Shown here: in pieces, positions 46,447-55,292 of the stretch
How positions within the stretch are numbered: the first letter of the stretch is position 1
Layout of the letters: each line of letters begins with the position of its first letter
Assembly (NCBI GenBank): GCA_031317595.1
Contig: JANCMB010000001.1
Coordinates: forward strand, 2,359,610-2,423,609
Direction: 5' to 3'
From: Glutamicibacter sp. PS
GTDB taxonomy: Bacteria; Actinomycetota; Actinomycetes; Actinomycetales; Micrococcaceae
DNA length: 64,000 bases
The notes under the pieces: model-generated
The model's database searches: none
What the model was told of the DNA's origin: nothing
What the model saw: only the letters and a program-made list of their open reading frames with translations
Made by a program: the position numbers and the translations under genes

Positions 46447-46920
46447 ATGAAAAAGCTACTCAAGGCCGCGCTCGTCGGCACCATGAGCACCGGACTCTTG
46501 TTGGGCGTCGGGGTCCCGGCCCAGGCCTCACAGTCCTACGGTTTTAACACCGCCACCACCTACGGCCAGTACAACAACGACGGTCAGGCACATACCAAGG
46601 GCACCATCACCTACCACGGGAAATACGCTTTCACCTACAACGTTGGGGTTCGCGACCTGTGCGGGCCAGATGGCAGGGGCGATGGCTACGGTGCCTACGT
46701 ACAGATCATGATCCGGCACATGGACGGTACGTCGAAGGCCGGTAATGTCGCCCATGACAATAATGGTTGTGGCACAACGTTCCGTTGGTTCAAGGAGTAC
46801 AACAAGTTCGGCAAGAAGATCCGTTGGGTCCAGATACGGGTCTACGAATACGATGCCGATACTGGCCACGTCAAGGACAGCTCCACAACCCGCCGCATCG
46901 ACAACCCGTACACCGGCTAG
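46447..46920 (+). CDS. Small secreted protein of unknown function, tandem paralogue 2
   Basis: This protein has the same length and architecture as the preceding gene and is about four-fifths identical to it by eye, including GTITYHGKYAFTYNVGVRDLC, YGAYVQIMIRHMDG and the terminal SSTTRRIDNPYTG. Changes concentrate just after the signal peptide and around the loop before the second Cys (NVAHDNNGCG). It starts 15 bases after the stop of copy 1, behind GTTTGGAGCAACCCG. The three genes are probably one transcript. Confidence 0.87.
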   Translation: MKKLLKAALVGTMSTGLLLGVGVPAQASQSYGFNTATTYGQYNNDGQAHTKGTITYHGKYAFTYNVGVRDLCGPDGRGDGYGAYVQIMIRHMDGTSKAGNVAHDNNGCGTTFRWFKEYNKFGKKIRWVQIRVYEYDADTGHVKDSSTTRRIDNPYTG

Positions 46921-46935
46921 GTTTGGAGGAACCCG

Positions 46936-47412
46936 ATGAAAAAGCTACTCATGGCCGCGCTCGTCGGCACCATGAGCGCCGGGCTCCTGGTCGGCGTCGG
47001 GGCACCAGCCCAAGCCAGCGCAACCTATTACTACAACGTATCCACTGGTTACTCCGATTACCTTGCCAACGATGGTAAGGCTCAAGCCAAGGGATCGATC
47101 ACCTATCACGGCAGGTACGCCTTCACGGTGAACGCCGGGGTACGTGACCTCTGCGCCCGCAATGGCCGTGGTGATGGCTTCGGCGCCTACGCGGATGTCA
47201 TCATCCGTTATATGAACGGAAGCCAGGAAGGCTACCGAATTGGCAAAGATACCAACGGTTGCGGCACTCATTTCGAATGGAGAAAGAGCTACCACAACCA
47301 CGGCAAGCGGATTCGCTGGGTACAGATCAAGGTCCACGAGATCGACGCCGACACTCACTACAGCAAGGACACCGGAACCTCCCGTCGCATAGACAACCCA
47401 TATACCGGATGA
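46936..47412 (+). CDS. Small secreted protein of unknown function, tandem paralogue 3
   Basis: This is the most diverged copy (158 residues, a little over half identical to the others by eye). The signal peptide and the first bases of the gene are almost the same as copy 2, and the 15-base spacer differs at one position only. Both cysteines, GVRDLC, TNGCGT, KRIRWVQIKV and the terminal RRIDNPYTG are kept. The gradient of divergence (1 and 2 close, 3 distant) suggests two successive duplications. Confidence 0.87.
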   Translation: MKKLLMAALVGTMSAGLLVGVGAPAQASATYYYNVSTGYSDYLANDGKAQAKGSITYHGRYAFTVNAGVRDLCARNGRGDGFGAYADVIIRYMNGSQEGYRIGKDTNGCGTHFEWRKSYHNHGKRIRWVQIKVHEIDADTHYSKDTGTSRRIDNPYTG

Positions 47413-47427
47413 TCCCCCGGGCCGCGT

Positions 47428-47449
47428 CCTCCCCACCTTGGTGGGGAGG
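47428..47449 (+). terminator. Hairpin after the tandem paralogues
   Basis: A perfect 10-bp GC-rich inverted repeat (CCTCCCCACC and GGTGGGGAGG) around TT, 16 bases after the third stop. There is no U-tract, so termination strength is uncertain. Confidence 0.55.
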
Positions 47450-47574
47450 TCGCTGTGTGTTGAAGATTGCGTCATCTCGCTACCTAAAGTTGCTGCACGG
47501 CTGTTCGCGATGCGGTACTGGATCCAGACCCACGCTCCGCGTTAAAACACTGCCCCGGAAGAAAGATCTCAGCC

Positions 47575-48705
47575 ATGGAATCCACCGAATACCTCGTTGT
47601 CGGTGCCGGTCTGGCCGGCGCGGCCACGGCCTGGCACTTAGCCCGGCAAGGCTACGAGGTCCAGGTGGTAGAACGGGATCGTCCGGCCAGCGCCGAAGGT
47701 AGTTCCCATGGTTCGGCACGCATATTCCGCTTTGCCTACACAGACGAACTCTATGTGCGGCTGGCACAACGCGCGAAAACGGGTTGGGATGAACTCAGCG
47801 AGCTAGCCGGTCAGGAGCTCGTCAGTAGCTGCGGGGCCGTGGACTACGGCGAAGTACGCGACCCGGTACAACTGGCCGATGTGTTGCAGCGTTGCGGGGT
47901 AGAGCATGAGTTGTTCTCCGCGGAAGAAGCGTGCCAGCGTTGGCCCCAGTTCGCCTTCGACACCCCGGTATTGTGGCAGCCGGGCGCCGGGGTGATCGAC
48001 GCCGAGTCTGCGGTTCTAGCCATGCTCGCCCAGGCTCAACTGCACGGAGCCCAACTACACACCGGCTGGACTCTGGAGCGCCTGGAGCGCAGCACAGATG
48101 GTTTCGTTGCGACCTCGGTAGCCGGACAGCAAATTACTGCGCGGCGAGTGATCATCGCGGCCGGTGGTTGGTTGCCATACCTGTTGCCCGGATTGCCCTT
48201 GCCTGAGCACTTCCGAGCAGCGCTACCGGAATTCCAGGTGCGTCAGGAGCAGGCCTACCATTTCCGCTTTCGCGATCCCCAGCAGCAGTGGCCCACCTTC
48301 ATCCATCTGCGTTCCGGGTGGGAGTGTTACGGTTTGCCCGGCGGCCGCGATTCCGGCTTTGCTGGCCTCAAGGTTGCCGAGTTCAACGGAGGAAAGATCA
48401 TCCCGTCTGCTGCTGCGCAGGATGGAATTGTCGACCCGGGCAACCGCGCGGCCGTCATCGACTACGTCGCGCAAAACATCCCCGGAGTGGAGCCGGTCCC
48501 CTACGCGGAAACGACCTGCCTGTTTACCAACACCCCCACGGAAGACTTCGTTATCGACGAGGTCGATGGTCTTACCATTCTGTCGGCTTGTTCCGGGCAC
48601 GGCGCCAAATTCGCTCCGGTACTTGGAGAATTGGCCGCCGCGGTTGCCTCGGGTACCGGTAACACTCATAAGCAGTTCCGCCCCTCACGCTCAGCGGGGT
48701 CATAG
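47575..48705 (+). CDS. Monomeric sarcosine oxidase / N-methyl amino acid oxidase (MSOX family)
   Basis: This 376-residue FAD enzyme has a GAGLAGAATAWHLARQG dinucleotide-binding start, GSSHGSARIFRFAY (conserved Ser-His-Gly-x-x-Arg near the flavin), and TTCLFTNTPTEDFVIDE, where Cys315 matches the cysteine that binds FAD covalently in monomeric sarcosine oxidase. SACSGHGAKFAP supplies the C-terminal flavin loop with the active-site Lys region. It should oxidise sarcosine or another N-methyl amino acid to glycine/amino acid, formaldehyde and H2O2. The substrate cannot be fixed by sequence. It is monocistronic. Confidence 0.87.
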   Translation: MESTEYLVVGAGLAGAATAWHLARQGYEVQVVERDRPASAEGSSHGSARIFRFAYTDELYVRLAQRAKTGWDELSELAGQELVSSCGAVDYGEVRDPVQLADVLQRCGVEHELFSAEEACQRWPQFAFDTPVLWQPGAGVIDAESAVLAMLAQAQLHGAQLHTGWTLERLERSTDGFVATSVAGQQITARRVIIAAGGWLPYLLPGLPLPEHFRAALPEFQVRQEQAYHFRFRDPQQQWPTFIHLRSGWECYGLPGGRDSGFAGLKVAEFNGGKIIPSAAAQDGIVDPGNRAAVIDYVAQNIPGVEPVPYAETTCLFTNTPTEDFVIDEVDGLTILSACSGHGAKFAPVLGELAAAVASGTGNTHKQFRPSRSAGS

Positions 48706-48839
48706 ACCACGATCGGGAAATTACCGTCGGAAACCAAGCGACCGGCTAGTGAAGCCACAGCGCGTCGCTATCTTAGGTTCCTAGCGTTGAGAAGGAAGGC
48801 ACCGCAGTGGGTCTTCCGCATTGACGAAGGGATAGCGCC

Positions 48840-49133
48840 TTGAATACTTCCGCGACCAACACACGCCCTAGACTCGCTCTGGGCCGACGCGCCCGTGTAG
48901 GATTCTCCGCCGCTACATTGGCCATCGCCAGCCTGTTGGGGTTTGGTTCCATGCCAGCCACCGCTGCCCCCGAACCAGCCGAACAGGCTAGCGGCACGGC
49001 AACACCAGATCACCTGCAATATTCCGAGCCCGGCCCCGGTGATCACGAGGTGAGCACAGCTGACACCGGGCACGTCGACCGCGGCAGCCGAGGCGAGCGC
49101 CCGAAGCCCTCGGCAGATACATCCACCCGTTAA
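48840..49133 (+). CDS. Small exported hypothetical protein
   Basis: This 97-residue frame starts at TTG 48840 after GAAGGGA. It encodes a twin-Arg-like basic start (RPRLALGRRARVGF), a hydrophobic stretch (AATLAIASLLGFGSMPATAA) and a polar tail rich in Pro, Glu, Asp and Ser. Nothing beyond the signal peptide is recognisable. It has its own downstream terminator. The low-complexity mature part makes it a weak prediction. Confidence 0.45.
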   Translation: MNTSATNTRPRLALGRRARVGFSAATLAIASLLGFGSMPATAAPEPAEQASGTATPDHLQYSEPGPGDHEVSTADTGHVDRGSRGERPKPSADTSTR

Positions 49134-49166
49134 GCGCGCCGCGTTCTGCGAACCGACGCCTAAACC

Positions 49167-49211
49167 CAAGGCTCCCTCCCATCCAAAGAATTCGGATGAG
49201 AGGGAGCCTTG
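49167..49211. terminator. Bidirectional terminator between the small exported protein and purU copy 1
   Basis: An 18-bp stem with one mismatch (49167-49184 with 49194-49211) lies between convergent stop codons. A similar stem near 57117-57155 follows purU copy 2, with unrelated sequence. Confidence 0.8.
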
Positions 49212-49242
49212 CTACCTAGGTATTAGGTTGAGCGTGCGAGGT

Positions 49243-49882
49243 GCCGGTGCAGGGACTAACGCAACACAACCGTACGCGAACCATTCAAAAACACACGATC
49301 CTCACAATGCCACCGCACCGCATCAGACAACGCCTTACACTCCGTATCACGCCCAGCAGCCACCAAATCCTCCGGACCATACGAATGATCCACATCCTTG
49401 ACCTGCTGCGCAATAATCGGACCCTCATCCAACTCACTATTCACATAATGAGCCGTCGCACCCACCGTCTTCACACCACGCTCAAACGCCTGATGATACG
49501 GCTTAGCACCCTTGAACGAAGGCAAGAACGAATGGTGAATATTAATCGCCCGACCAGTCAACTGACGAGTCAACTCATCAGACAACACCTGCATATAACG
49601 AGCCAACACCACCAAATCAATCTCAAAACGATCAATCAGATCCACCAACCGAGCCTCAGCCTCAGGCTTCGTCTGAGCCGTCACTGGAACATGGAAAAAC
49701 GGAATCCCATGCCACTCAACCTGCTGCCGATGATCCGGATGATTCGACACCACCGCCGCAATCTCAACCGGCAACTCACCCATCCGCGCCCGAAAGAGCA
49801 AATCATTCAAGCAATGCCCAAACTTCGAAACCATCACCAACACCCGCTTCTTCGCCCCCGCAGGACGCAAACCCCAGGTGGC
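49243..49882 (-). repeat. Duplicated 640-bp block, copy 1 (purU catalytic half plus stop)
   Basis: This is identical to 57175-57814 except for four substitutions, at about 49357, 49394, 49463 and 49667. It covers the purU catalytic domain, its stop codon and 13 bases beyond. Both ends are sharp: the left neighbours and the ACT-domain halves are unrelated or strongly diverged. The coding strand is C-poor in third positions. Confidence 0.95.
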
Positions 49883-50128
49883 CTGGTAGGTCTTGGCTAG
49901 CGATGCGAAGCACTTCTCCAATTCGGCCGCCTCGCCGGTAGCTTCTTTGGAAGTGCCCAGCGCGAATTCAATACGCATGAAGAAGTGGCCGGCACGCTCG
50001 TCATCGAACTGTTTGAGTTCTCGGATGTCGCACAGGTGCTCGGAGAGCACCCCCGTGACCGCATGCACGATACCGGGACCGTCAGCGCAGGAAAAGGTCA
50101 ACACATAGCGATCGGTGCGAGTGTCCAT
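49256..50128 (-). CDS. purU: Formyltetrahydrofolate deformylase, copy 1 (mosaic gene)
   Basis: This 290-residue enzyme splits 10-formyl-THF to formate and THF. Residues 1-80 form an ACT regulatory domain (DGPGIVHAVTGVLSEHLCDIRELKQFDD). Residues 85-290 form the formyltransferase-like catalytic domain, with NIHHSFLPSFKGAKPYHQAF (catalytic Asn and His region) and ATAHYVNSELDEGPII (catalytic Asp). From WGLRPAGAKKR onward it is identical in protein to copy 2. The N-terminal part uses ordinary C/G-ending codons, whereas the catalytic part uses mostly G- and T-ending ones. It lies just after the BCCT transporter gene, probably in one transcript, which suggests a role in betaine-derived one-carbon flux. 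Confidence 0.95.
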   Translation of the reverse strand: MDTRTDRYVLTFSCADGPGIVHAVTGVLSEHLCDIRELKQFDDERAGHFFMRIEFALGTSKEATGEAAELEKCFASLAKTYQATWGLRPAGAKKRVLVMVSKFGHCLNDLLFRARMGELPVEIAAVVSNHPDHRQQVEWHGIPFFHVPVTAQTKPEAEARLVDLIDRFEIDLVVLARYMQVLSDELTRQLTGRAINIHHSFLPSFKGAKPYHQAFERGVKTVGATAHYVNSELDEGPIIAQQVKDVDHSYGPEDLVAAGRDTECKALSDAVRWHCEDRVFLNGSRTVVLR

Positions 50129-50196
50129 GAGATTCCTCCTTGAATCTTTAGTGCTTGCCCGGTTGAGATTCGGGCCCAGAGATACAGCCTATGTGC

Positions 50197-52170
50197 TTAG
50201 ACCGGTGCGTTCTCACGCTGGGCGTCGGGATCGTCATCACCGGCGTGCTCGAGATGGCCACCCTGGTTGAGGTATTCCTGCGAGATCTCGAATTCCGGCG
50301 TATCGAACACCTGCCCGGCCAACGGATCGGTCACTTCTTCGTTCAGGTGTGCATCACCCGTATCCGGGTCGATGGTCACCTCGCTGGGTTCTACCGGACG
50401 GAAGGTGATGATATGTGCCTCGCCGTTGGAGTCCTCGCTGTGCACCGGTGGGGCCGGGAAGGGCTGAAGTTTGGTCGACGCATGACGCAGGCCCTTCAAC
50501 GGACCGGTCTGAAGGCTCAAGGCCGGGAGGCTTCCGGTGGCATCCGACGCTGGAATCACCTGCATGTAGCTCGGCATCTGTGCCACTTCATGGCGGAAGG
50601 CCCGGAACAGCGAGACACAGGCCAAAACCAAGATGATTGAGAACGGTGCCGCCGTGAGAATGGACAGGGTTTGTAGCGCCGTCAAGGCCACTGAACCACC
50701 GACAATCAGCAGTACCGCGGCTGCAACACCTTCGAGCACCGCCCAGTACACGCGGGTCGCCACCGGGGTATTGGTGCTGCCGCCCGAAGCCAGCATGTCA
50801 ATAACCAGCGAGCCCGAGTCGGACGAGGTCACGAAGAAGAAGACGACCACGAACATGGCCACGACGCTGAGAATTGCTGCCACGGCCTCGGGGAATGATC
50901 CGAAGTACTGGAAGAGCGCGGTGGTGCTGTTGACGACCAGCTCGCCGCTCGTGGGATCTTCACTGAGCATATTTCCGGTCTGCATCTGATAGAGGATGCC
51001 GGAGTTGCCGAAGATCGTGAACCACAGCAGGCTGGCCAACGTAGGTGCCAGAAGAACGCCCACAATGAATTCGCGAACGGTGCGGCCACGCGAAATACGA
51101 GCAATGAACATGCCCACGAACGGTGCCCAGCTGACCCACCAGCCCCAGTAGAAGATAGTCCATGCCTTCTCCCAGCCGTCGGAAGAGAACGGGCCGGTGT
51201 GCAGCATGGTGTCCGGTAGCAGGCTCAGGTAGGTACCCAAGTTTTCCGGAATGGCCTTCAAGAGGAAGATCGTCGGCCCAAAGATGAAAATGGTTAGTGC
51301 TAGGAGCGCTGCCAAGGACATGTTGATGTTCGATAGCCACTTCAGGCCCTTGTGCACACCGGTGACCACCGACCAGGTAGCAATCAGCGTGATGACCGCG
51401 ATCAACCCGATGATCAGGCCGTTAGAGGTTTTGATCCATCCGAGATACTCGAGGCCCGAGGTAATTTGGGTGACACCGAAACCGAAGGAGGTTGCCACAC
51501 CGAAGAGGGTTCCCACGATGGCGATGGTGTCGATGACGTGCCCGGCCCAGCCTTCGACGCGTTCGCGGCCCAGAAGTGGCTCGAGTAGCCAACGCACCGC
51601 GAGCGGACGACCACGACGGAAGGTCATGTAGGCCATGCCCAGCCCGACGATCGCGTAAATACCCCAGGGGTGAAGTCCCCAGTGCAGCATGACGATACCC
51701 ATCGAGTCGCGCGCCGCGTCGGCCGAGGCCGGGGCGTCACCAAGGGCGGCTGGTGGGTTCATGTAGTGGCTCAGCGGCTCAGCAACGCCGAAGAACACCA
51801 GCCCGATGCCCATGCCGGCGCTGAAGAGCATCATGAACCAGGAAACCATCCCAAACTCTGGCTTTTCATCGTCGCGTCCAAGCCGGATTTTTCCGGCGCG
51901 CGAGAAGGCGAAGTACAGGGCGAAGATGATGAAAATGTTGACCGCTAGGACGTACCACCAGCCAACGGTGTCGGTCACGGCGCCGTTGATAGCCGCAGTA
52001 ACCTCGGCAAGTTCATCTCCCGCTACGTGGGCAACGATGACAGTGGCCACGATCAGCCCAATGATCGCAATTGATGCGGGAATGAATACGGGTTTGAGAA
52101 TCGACGAACTACGCGTCGAGCGAGGTCTCACCGTATTGGCGGGGCCCCCGGTTTGTTCTTTGGACGACAT
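50197..52170 (-). CDS. BCCT-family betaine/choline/carnitine transporter
   Basis: This 657-residue secondary transporter has 12 helices with GMVSWFMMLFSAGMGIGLVFFGVAEPLSHY (the glycine-rich helix 3 motif, GMGIG type as in sodium-coupled betaine carriers), the tryptophan-box helix FYWGWWVSWAPFVGMFIARISRGRTVREF, and DSGSLVIDML. A hydrophilic C-terminal tail of more than 100 residues, rich in Glu and Asp, is longer than usual and could serve regulation. An AGGAT site precedes the start. The neighbouring purU and sox genes favour a methylated amine such as betaine as substrate for catabolism, not only osmoprotection. Confidence 0.93.
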   Translation of the reverse strand: MSSKEQTGGPANTVRPRSTRSSSILKPVFIPASIAIIGLIVATVIVAHVAGDELAEVTAAINGAVTDTVGWWYVLAVNIFIIFALYFAFSRAGKIRLGRDDEKPEFGMVSWFMMLFSAGMGIGLVFFGVAEPLSHYMNPPAALGDAPASADAARDSMGIVMLHWGLHPWGIYAIVGLGMAYMTFRRGRPLAVRWLLEPLLGRERVEGWAGHVIDTIAIVGTLFGVATSFGFGVTQITSGLEYLGWIKTSNGLIIGLIAVITLIATWSVVTGVHKGLKWLSNINMSLAALLALTIFIFGPTIFLLKAIPENLGTYLSLLPDTMLHTGPFSSDGWEKAWTIFYWGWWVSWAPFVGMFIARISRGRTVREFIVGVLLAPTLASLLWFTIFGNSGILYQMQTGNMLSEDPTSGELVVNSTTALFQYFGSFPEAVAAILSVVAMFVVVFFFVTSSDSGSLVIDMLASGGSTNTPVATRVYWAVLEGVAAAVLLIVGGSVALTALQTLSILTAAPFSIILVLACVSLFRAFRHEVAQMPSYMQVIPASDATGSLPALSLQTGPLKGLRHASTKLQPFPAPPVHSEDSNGEAHIITFRPVEPSEVTIDPDTGDAHLNEEVTDPLAGQVFDTPEFEISQEYLNQGGHLEHAGDDDPDAQRENAPV

Positions 52171-52630
52171 CTATCCTCGGATCCTTTCGGGATGATAAGG
52201 GAATGCCCGCTGGTCCGATGCTGTGGACTTCCTGGCGGGACCTTGTCCACGGTCGTACCCGTGGGACGCTACGTCTGCCCCATAGCTGACGTTGTGCGGG
52301 ACACACGCAATACTCGTGAAGCATGTCGACCTGAGCAGCCTTTGCGGCTCAGCGCCTGCTCGTGTGACGCGGGTCTCAACGCTTGTGATTCGATCTTAGT
52401 CGCGCACCGAAACTCTGGGAAGAGGGAAATATATCTTTTGACGATCAGTTGACGACGCGGCGTTAAAGGGCAGCACGAAAACGCCCATCGCGTACGTAGA
52501 TCGCCGCAAACGTGGGCTTATCACAAGAAGTCGGAGTTTGTCGGTCGCCCGCTCTTGGGGGCGCCAATTTTAGTGGGCCGTGGCGCTAGAAATGCGGTCA
52601 CGGGAGTAGAAAAAGACGAGCGTTATCGAC
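52171..52630. other. Intergenic region upstream of the BCCT gene
   Basis: About 460 bases without a supported gene. The left part should hold the BCCT promoter. The right part receives the transcript of the dehydrogenase/aminotransferase operon, with the T-rich run of its terminator (minus strand) near 52607. Confidence 0.5.
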
Positions 52631-52677
52631 CGACGGTCGGCGGCACCTGCGCGCGACACGGGTGCCACCGGCCGTCG
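52631..52677 (-). terminator. Terminator of the aminotransferase-dehydrogenase operon
   Basis: A 17-bp stem with one mismatch and one wobble (52631-52647 with 52661-52677) lies 6 bases after the dehydrogenase stop. A CTTTTTCT run follows about 15 bases later on the minus strand. Confidence 0.75.
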
Positions 52678-52683
52678 ATTGAG

Positions 52684-53643
52684 CTAGTTCACCGGGGTCG
52701 GAGGAGTCTCTCCGGCCAGCACCGCAAGGGTATTCTTCGCCGCCAATACCGCCATGGCGGTACGGGTTTCCACGGTCGCCGAACCAAGGTGCGGCACCAA
52801 GACCGCATTTTGCTGTTCCAGCAGCTCCGGGTGCACCTGCGGTTCCTTTTCGAACACGTCGAGCCCGGCGCCTGCGATTACCCCATCACGCAACGCGCGT
52901 GCCAAAGCGGCCTCGTCGACGATCGGACCACGCGCGGTGTTGACCAGATACGCGCTGGACTTCATGCGATCCAGCTCCGCGGCGCCGATCAGATGATGAG
53001 TGTTCGGCCCGTAGGGGCAGTGCAGGGAAACCACATCGGAAATCTCGAGCAGCTCGTCGAGCTCAACGCGCCGAGCGCCCAGTTCGGCGGCCACTGCCGG
53101 ATCCAGTTCGCTACGCGACTGGTAGACAATCTCCATGCCGAAGGCCTTGGCTCGGCGGGCGGTCGCCTGCCCAATGCCACCCATACCCACGACGCCTAGG
53201 GTCTTGCCCTGAAGCCCACTACCAAGCAGGAAGAACATTCCCCACTTCCAGGGCTCCTCGGCGCGAATCAACCGTTCCCCCTCGCCCAGTCGGCGAGTGG
53301 CCATGAGAATAAGGCCCAGAGCAATGTCCGCGGTTGCCTCGGTCAGCACGCCGGGGGTGTTGGTCGCACGCACCCCGCGGGTCGTGCAGGCCGGTACGTC
53401 AATATTGTCGTACCCGACGGCGACGTTGGATACCACTTGGAGCTGCTGGCCAGCGGCGTCCAGCAGCTCGCCATCGACTCGTTCGGTCAACAGGCTGACA
53501 ATCGCGTCTGCACCCGCCACTCGGCGCAAAAGCTCGGCACGGTCGATGGACTCGGCGCCTTCCCAGGCGTCCACCTCGTGCTCGGCGCGCAACAGCTCTA
53601 GGGCAGCTTCGGGCACGCGCCCAGTTACTACTACCTTGCTCAT
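52684..53643 (-). CDS. D-2-hydroxyacid dehydrogenase (glyoxylate/hydroxypyruvate reductase type)
   Basis: This NAD(P)-dependent enzyme of about 319 residues has SNVAVGYDNIDV, TPGVLTEATADIALGLIL, the dinucleotide site LGVVGMGGIGQATARRAKAFGM and the catalytic triad residues: Arg in LVNTARGPIVDE, Glu in DVFEKEP and His in VPHLGSATVETR. The Ser-Arg after the second beta strand (VYQSRSE) suggests NADPH preference. The start at 53643 overlaps the aminotransferase stop (ATGA); a start 5 codons earlier is possible. Coupled with an aminotransferase it could reduce the 2-oxoacid formed, for example glyoxylate or hydroxypyruvate from glycine or serine. Confidence 0.93.
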   Translation of the reverse strand: MSKVVVTGRVPEAALELLRAEHEVDAWEGAESIDRAELLRRVAGADAIVSLLTERVDGELLDAAGQQLQVVSNVAVGYDNIDVPACTTRGVRATNTPGVLTEATADIALGLILMATRRLGEGERLIRAEEPWKWGMFFLLGSGLQGKTLGVVGMGGIGQATARRAKAFGMEIVYQSRSELDPAVAAELGARRVELDELLEISDVVSLHCPYGPNTHHLIGAAELDRMKSSAYLVNTARGPIVDEAALARALRDGVIAGAGLDVFEKEPQVHPELLEQQNAVLVPHLGSATVETRTAMAVLAAKNTLAVLAGETPPTPVN

Positions 53644-54839
53644 GATGCTTCGATCCATTCTCGTAGTCGGCCCAGCCCCTCGCGAATGGCGTCGGTTTCA
53701 ATCCCCGAGTAGGCCAGACGGATGTATTGGCGGTCTTCGCCGGGCAGGCGGCGGCCAAAGTGTTCGCGGGTGCAGAAGGACACGCCGGTGTTCTCCAGCG
53801 CCGCGGTCGCGAAGTCGCCGACGTTGGTGAAACCCTTGCGCTCCATGGCCTCGGTGACATCCGGGAATAGGTAGAAGGTCGACTGCGGCACGGCGACAGA
53901 TACACCGGGGATGGAGTTGACGATCTCGCAGGCGACGTCGCGACGTTCTTTGAGGATCTCCAGCATCTCGCGAACAGGCTCTTGGGTCCCCTGCAACGCG
54001 GCAACGCCGGCCCACTGCACGTAGTGGGTGGTGCAGGATTCATCATTGGTGTTCAGCTTGCTCATGACCTCTGCGATCTCCAACGGCGCGACGGCACATC
54101 CCAGACGCGAGCCGGTCATCGCAAACTTCTTGCTGAAGGTGTAGAGGATGACGGTGCGCTCGGCCATGCCAGGCAGTGCAGCGATCGAGCTCGAGGTGCC
54201 CTCGTAGCGAGTCTCAAAGTAGGCCTCATCGGAGAGCACCCAGAGGTCATGCTCAATGGCCAATTGCGCGACGGCCTCGCGCTCTTCGGCGGTGGACTCG
54301 GCAGAAATTGGGTTCTGCAGGTCGTTGTAGATGATCGCCGTGGTGTTCTCGGTGATCGAGGCGCGGATCTTCTCGATATCGATCGCAAAACCGGACTCCG
54401 TCGGGAGGTAGCCATAAGGCACGGCCGTACCGCCGAGGTATTCGATCTGGGATTCGTAGATCGGGAAGCCAGGGTTCGGGTAGAGAACCTCCTGCCCCGG
54501 ATCCATCACGGCCTGCAAGAACTTGGTAATCACCGGCTTGCCGCCAGTCATCACCACGACATTGTCAGCGCTGAATTCCATACCGCGGCGGGAGCCAATG
54601 TCATCGGCCAAAGCCTGACGCAGCTGCGGGATACCCGGACCAGGGCAGTAACCGGTGTAACCGTCGGCGATCGCCTTATTCATTGCCTCAACGATATGAG
54701 GCGCGGTAGGGATGTTGATGTCCCCGAGGTGGAATGGGTAGACGGCGTTACCCTTGGCCTTCCAGGCTGCGGCAGCTTGAGCCACGCTAAAGGCGGTTTC
54801 GGTGCCGAGCCGCTCGAGGCGAGTTGCTAGTTGTTGCAT
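53640..54839 (-). CDS. Pyridoxal-phosphate aminotransferase (class I/II)
   Basis: This 399-residue fold-type I aminotransferase has FHLGDINIPTAPHIVEAM, GYTGYCPGPGIPQLRQALA, VVVMTGGKPVITKFLQAVMDPG, the IIYNDLQNPIS segment, SDEAYFETRYEG (cofactor Asp and Tyr) and YTFSKKFAMTGSRLG with the Schiff-base Lys and phosphate-binding Arg. The C-terminal YIRLAYSG Arg binds the substrate carboxylate. The GG-KP and NDLQNP variants (instead of NP-N-P) mark it off from standard AspC. Substrate unknown; pairing with a hydroxyacid dehydrogenase hints at glyoxylate, serine or similar. Confidence 0.93.
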   Translation of the reverse strand: MQQLATRLERLGTETAFSVAQAAAAWKAKGNAVYPFHLGDINIPTAPHIVEAMNKAIADGYTGYCPGPGIPQLRQALADDIGSRRGMEFSADNVVVMTGGKPVITKFLQAVMDPGQEVLYPNPGFPIYESQIEYLGGTAVPYGYLPTESGFAIDIEKIRASITENTTAIIYNDLQNPISAESTAEEREAVAQLAIEHDLWVLSDEAYFETRYEGTSSSIAALPGMAERTVILYTFSKKFAMTGSRLGCAVAPLEIAEVMSKLNTNDESCTTHYVQWAGVAALQGTQEPVREMLEILKERRDVACEIVNSIPGVSVAVPQSTFYLFPDVTEAMERKGFTNVGDFATAALENTGVSFCTREHFGRRLPGEDRQYIRLAYSGIETDAIREGLGRLREWIEAS

Positions 54840-55103
54840 GACACAATCTTTCGTCGTCGAATGTGATTGAGGGATTCAGGTGAAATCTGCTGACTAGTAC
54901 GATACTGATATATCAATCGCGTGACAATGGTTACGAAGGAATCTAAGACAGATTAATCGCGGTTCTCTCCCCTAATGTCCCCGCCCCGGCGCACAAAACT
55001 CCCCAAAAGTCGGGGGTTTACCACCGGTAGAACGGCATAAACCACGCACGAACTCAAACACCTCACGTGACATCGGGGGGTACGCGCCATCTCCTGCGGG
55101 CAC
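54840..55103. other. Promoter region of the aminotransferase operon with a palindrome
   Basis: About 260 bases with no gene. TGATATATCA (54906-54915), a perfect 10-bp palindrome, lies about 70 bp before the aminotransferase start and could bind a GntR- or TetR-like regulator. An AT-rich dyad is also present before the adjacent MHS transporter. Confidence 0.4.
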
Positions 55104-55145
55104 GTTAAAAAGAGTGCCGGGCATCCGCACAACGGATGCCCGGCA
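55104..55145 (-). terminator. Rho-independent terminator of the MHS transporter gene
   Basis: On the minus strand a perfect 13-bp stem (TGCCGGGCATCCG with CGGATGCCCGGCA, loop 5) is followed by CTCTTTTTAACG. It is about 150 bases after the stop. Confidence 0.88.
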
Positions 55146-55292
55146 GGCAGGCAGAGAGCACTCCGCCCACCTATGGCTCTTCCCATTCCGGGTTGAATGA
55201 GTCGAACCGTGTGACCCGCGCTGGATCCATGACCAAATTCCAACGCAGGGGCACGAGCCTGGGTCGCGGCACGAACTCTGCCGCGTAAATCT

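Noticed and set aside
49256..49900. Plus-strand frame of 219 codons (and its twin at 57179) rich in Ile, Arg, His and Thr
   Set aside because: It is the antisense of the C-depleted purU block; its odd composition is a by-product of the strand bias, not a real protein.
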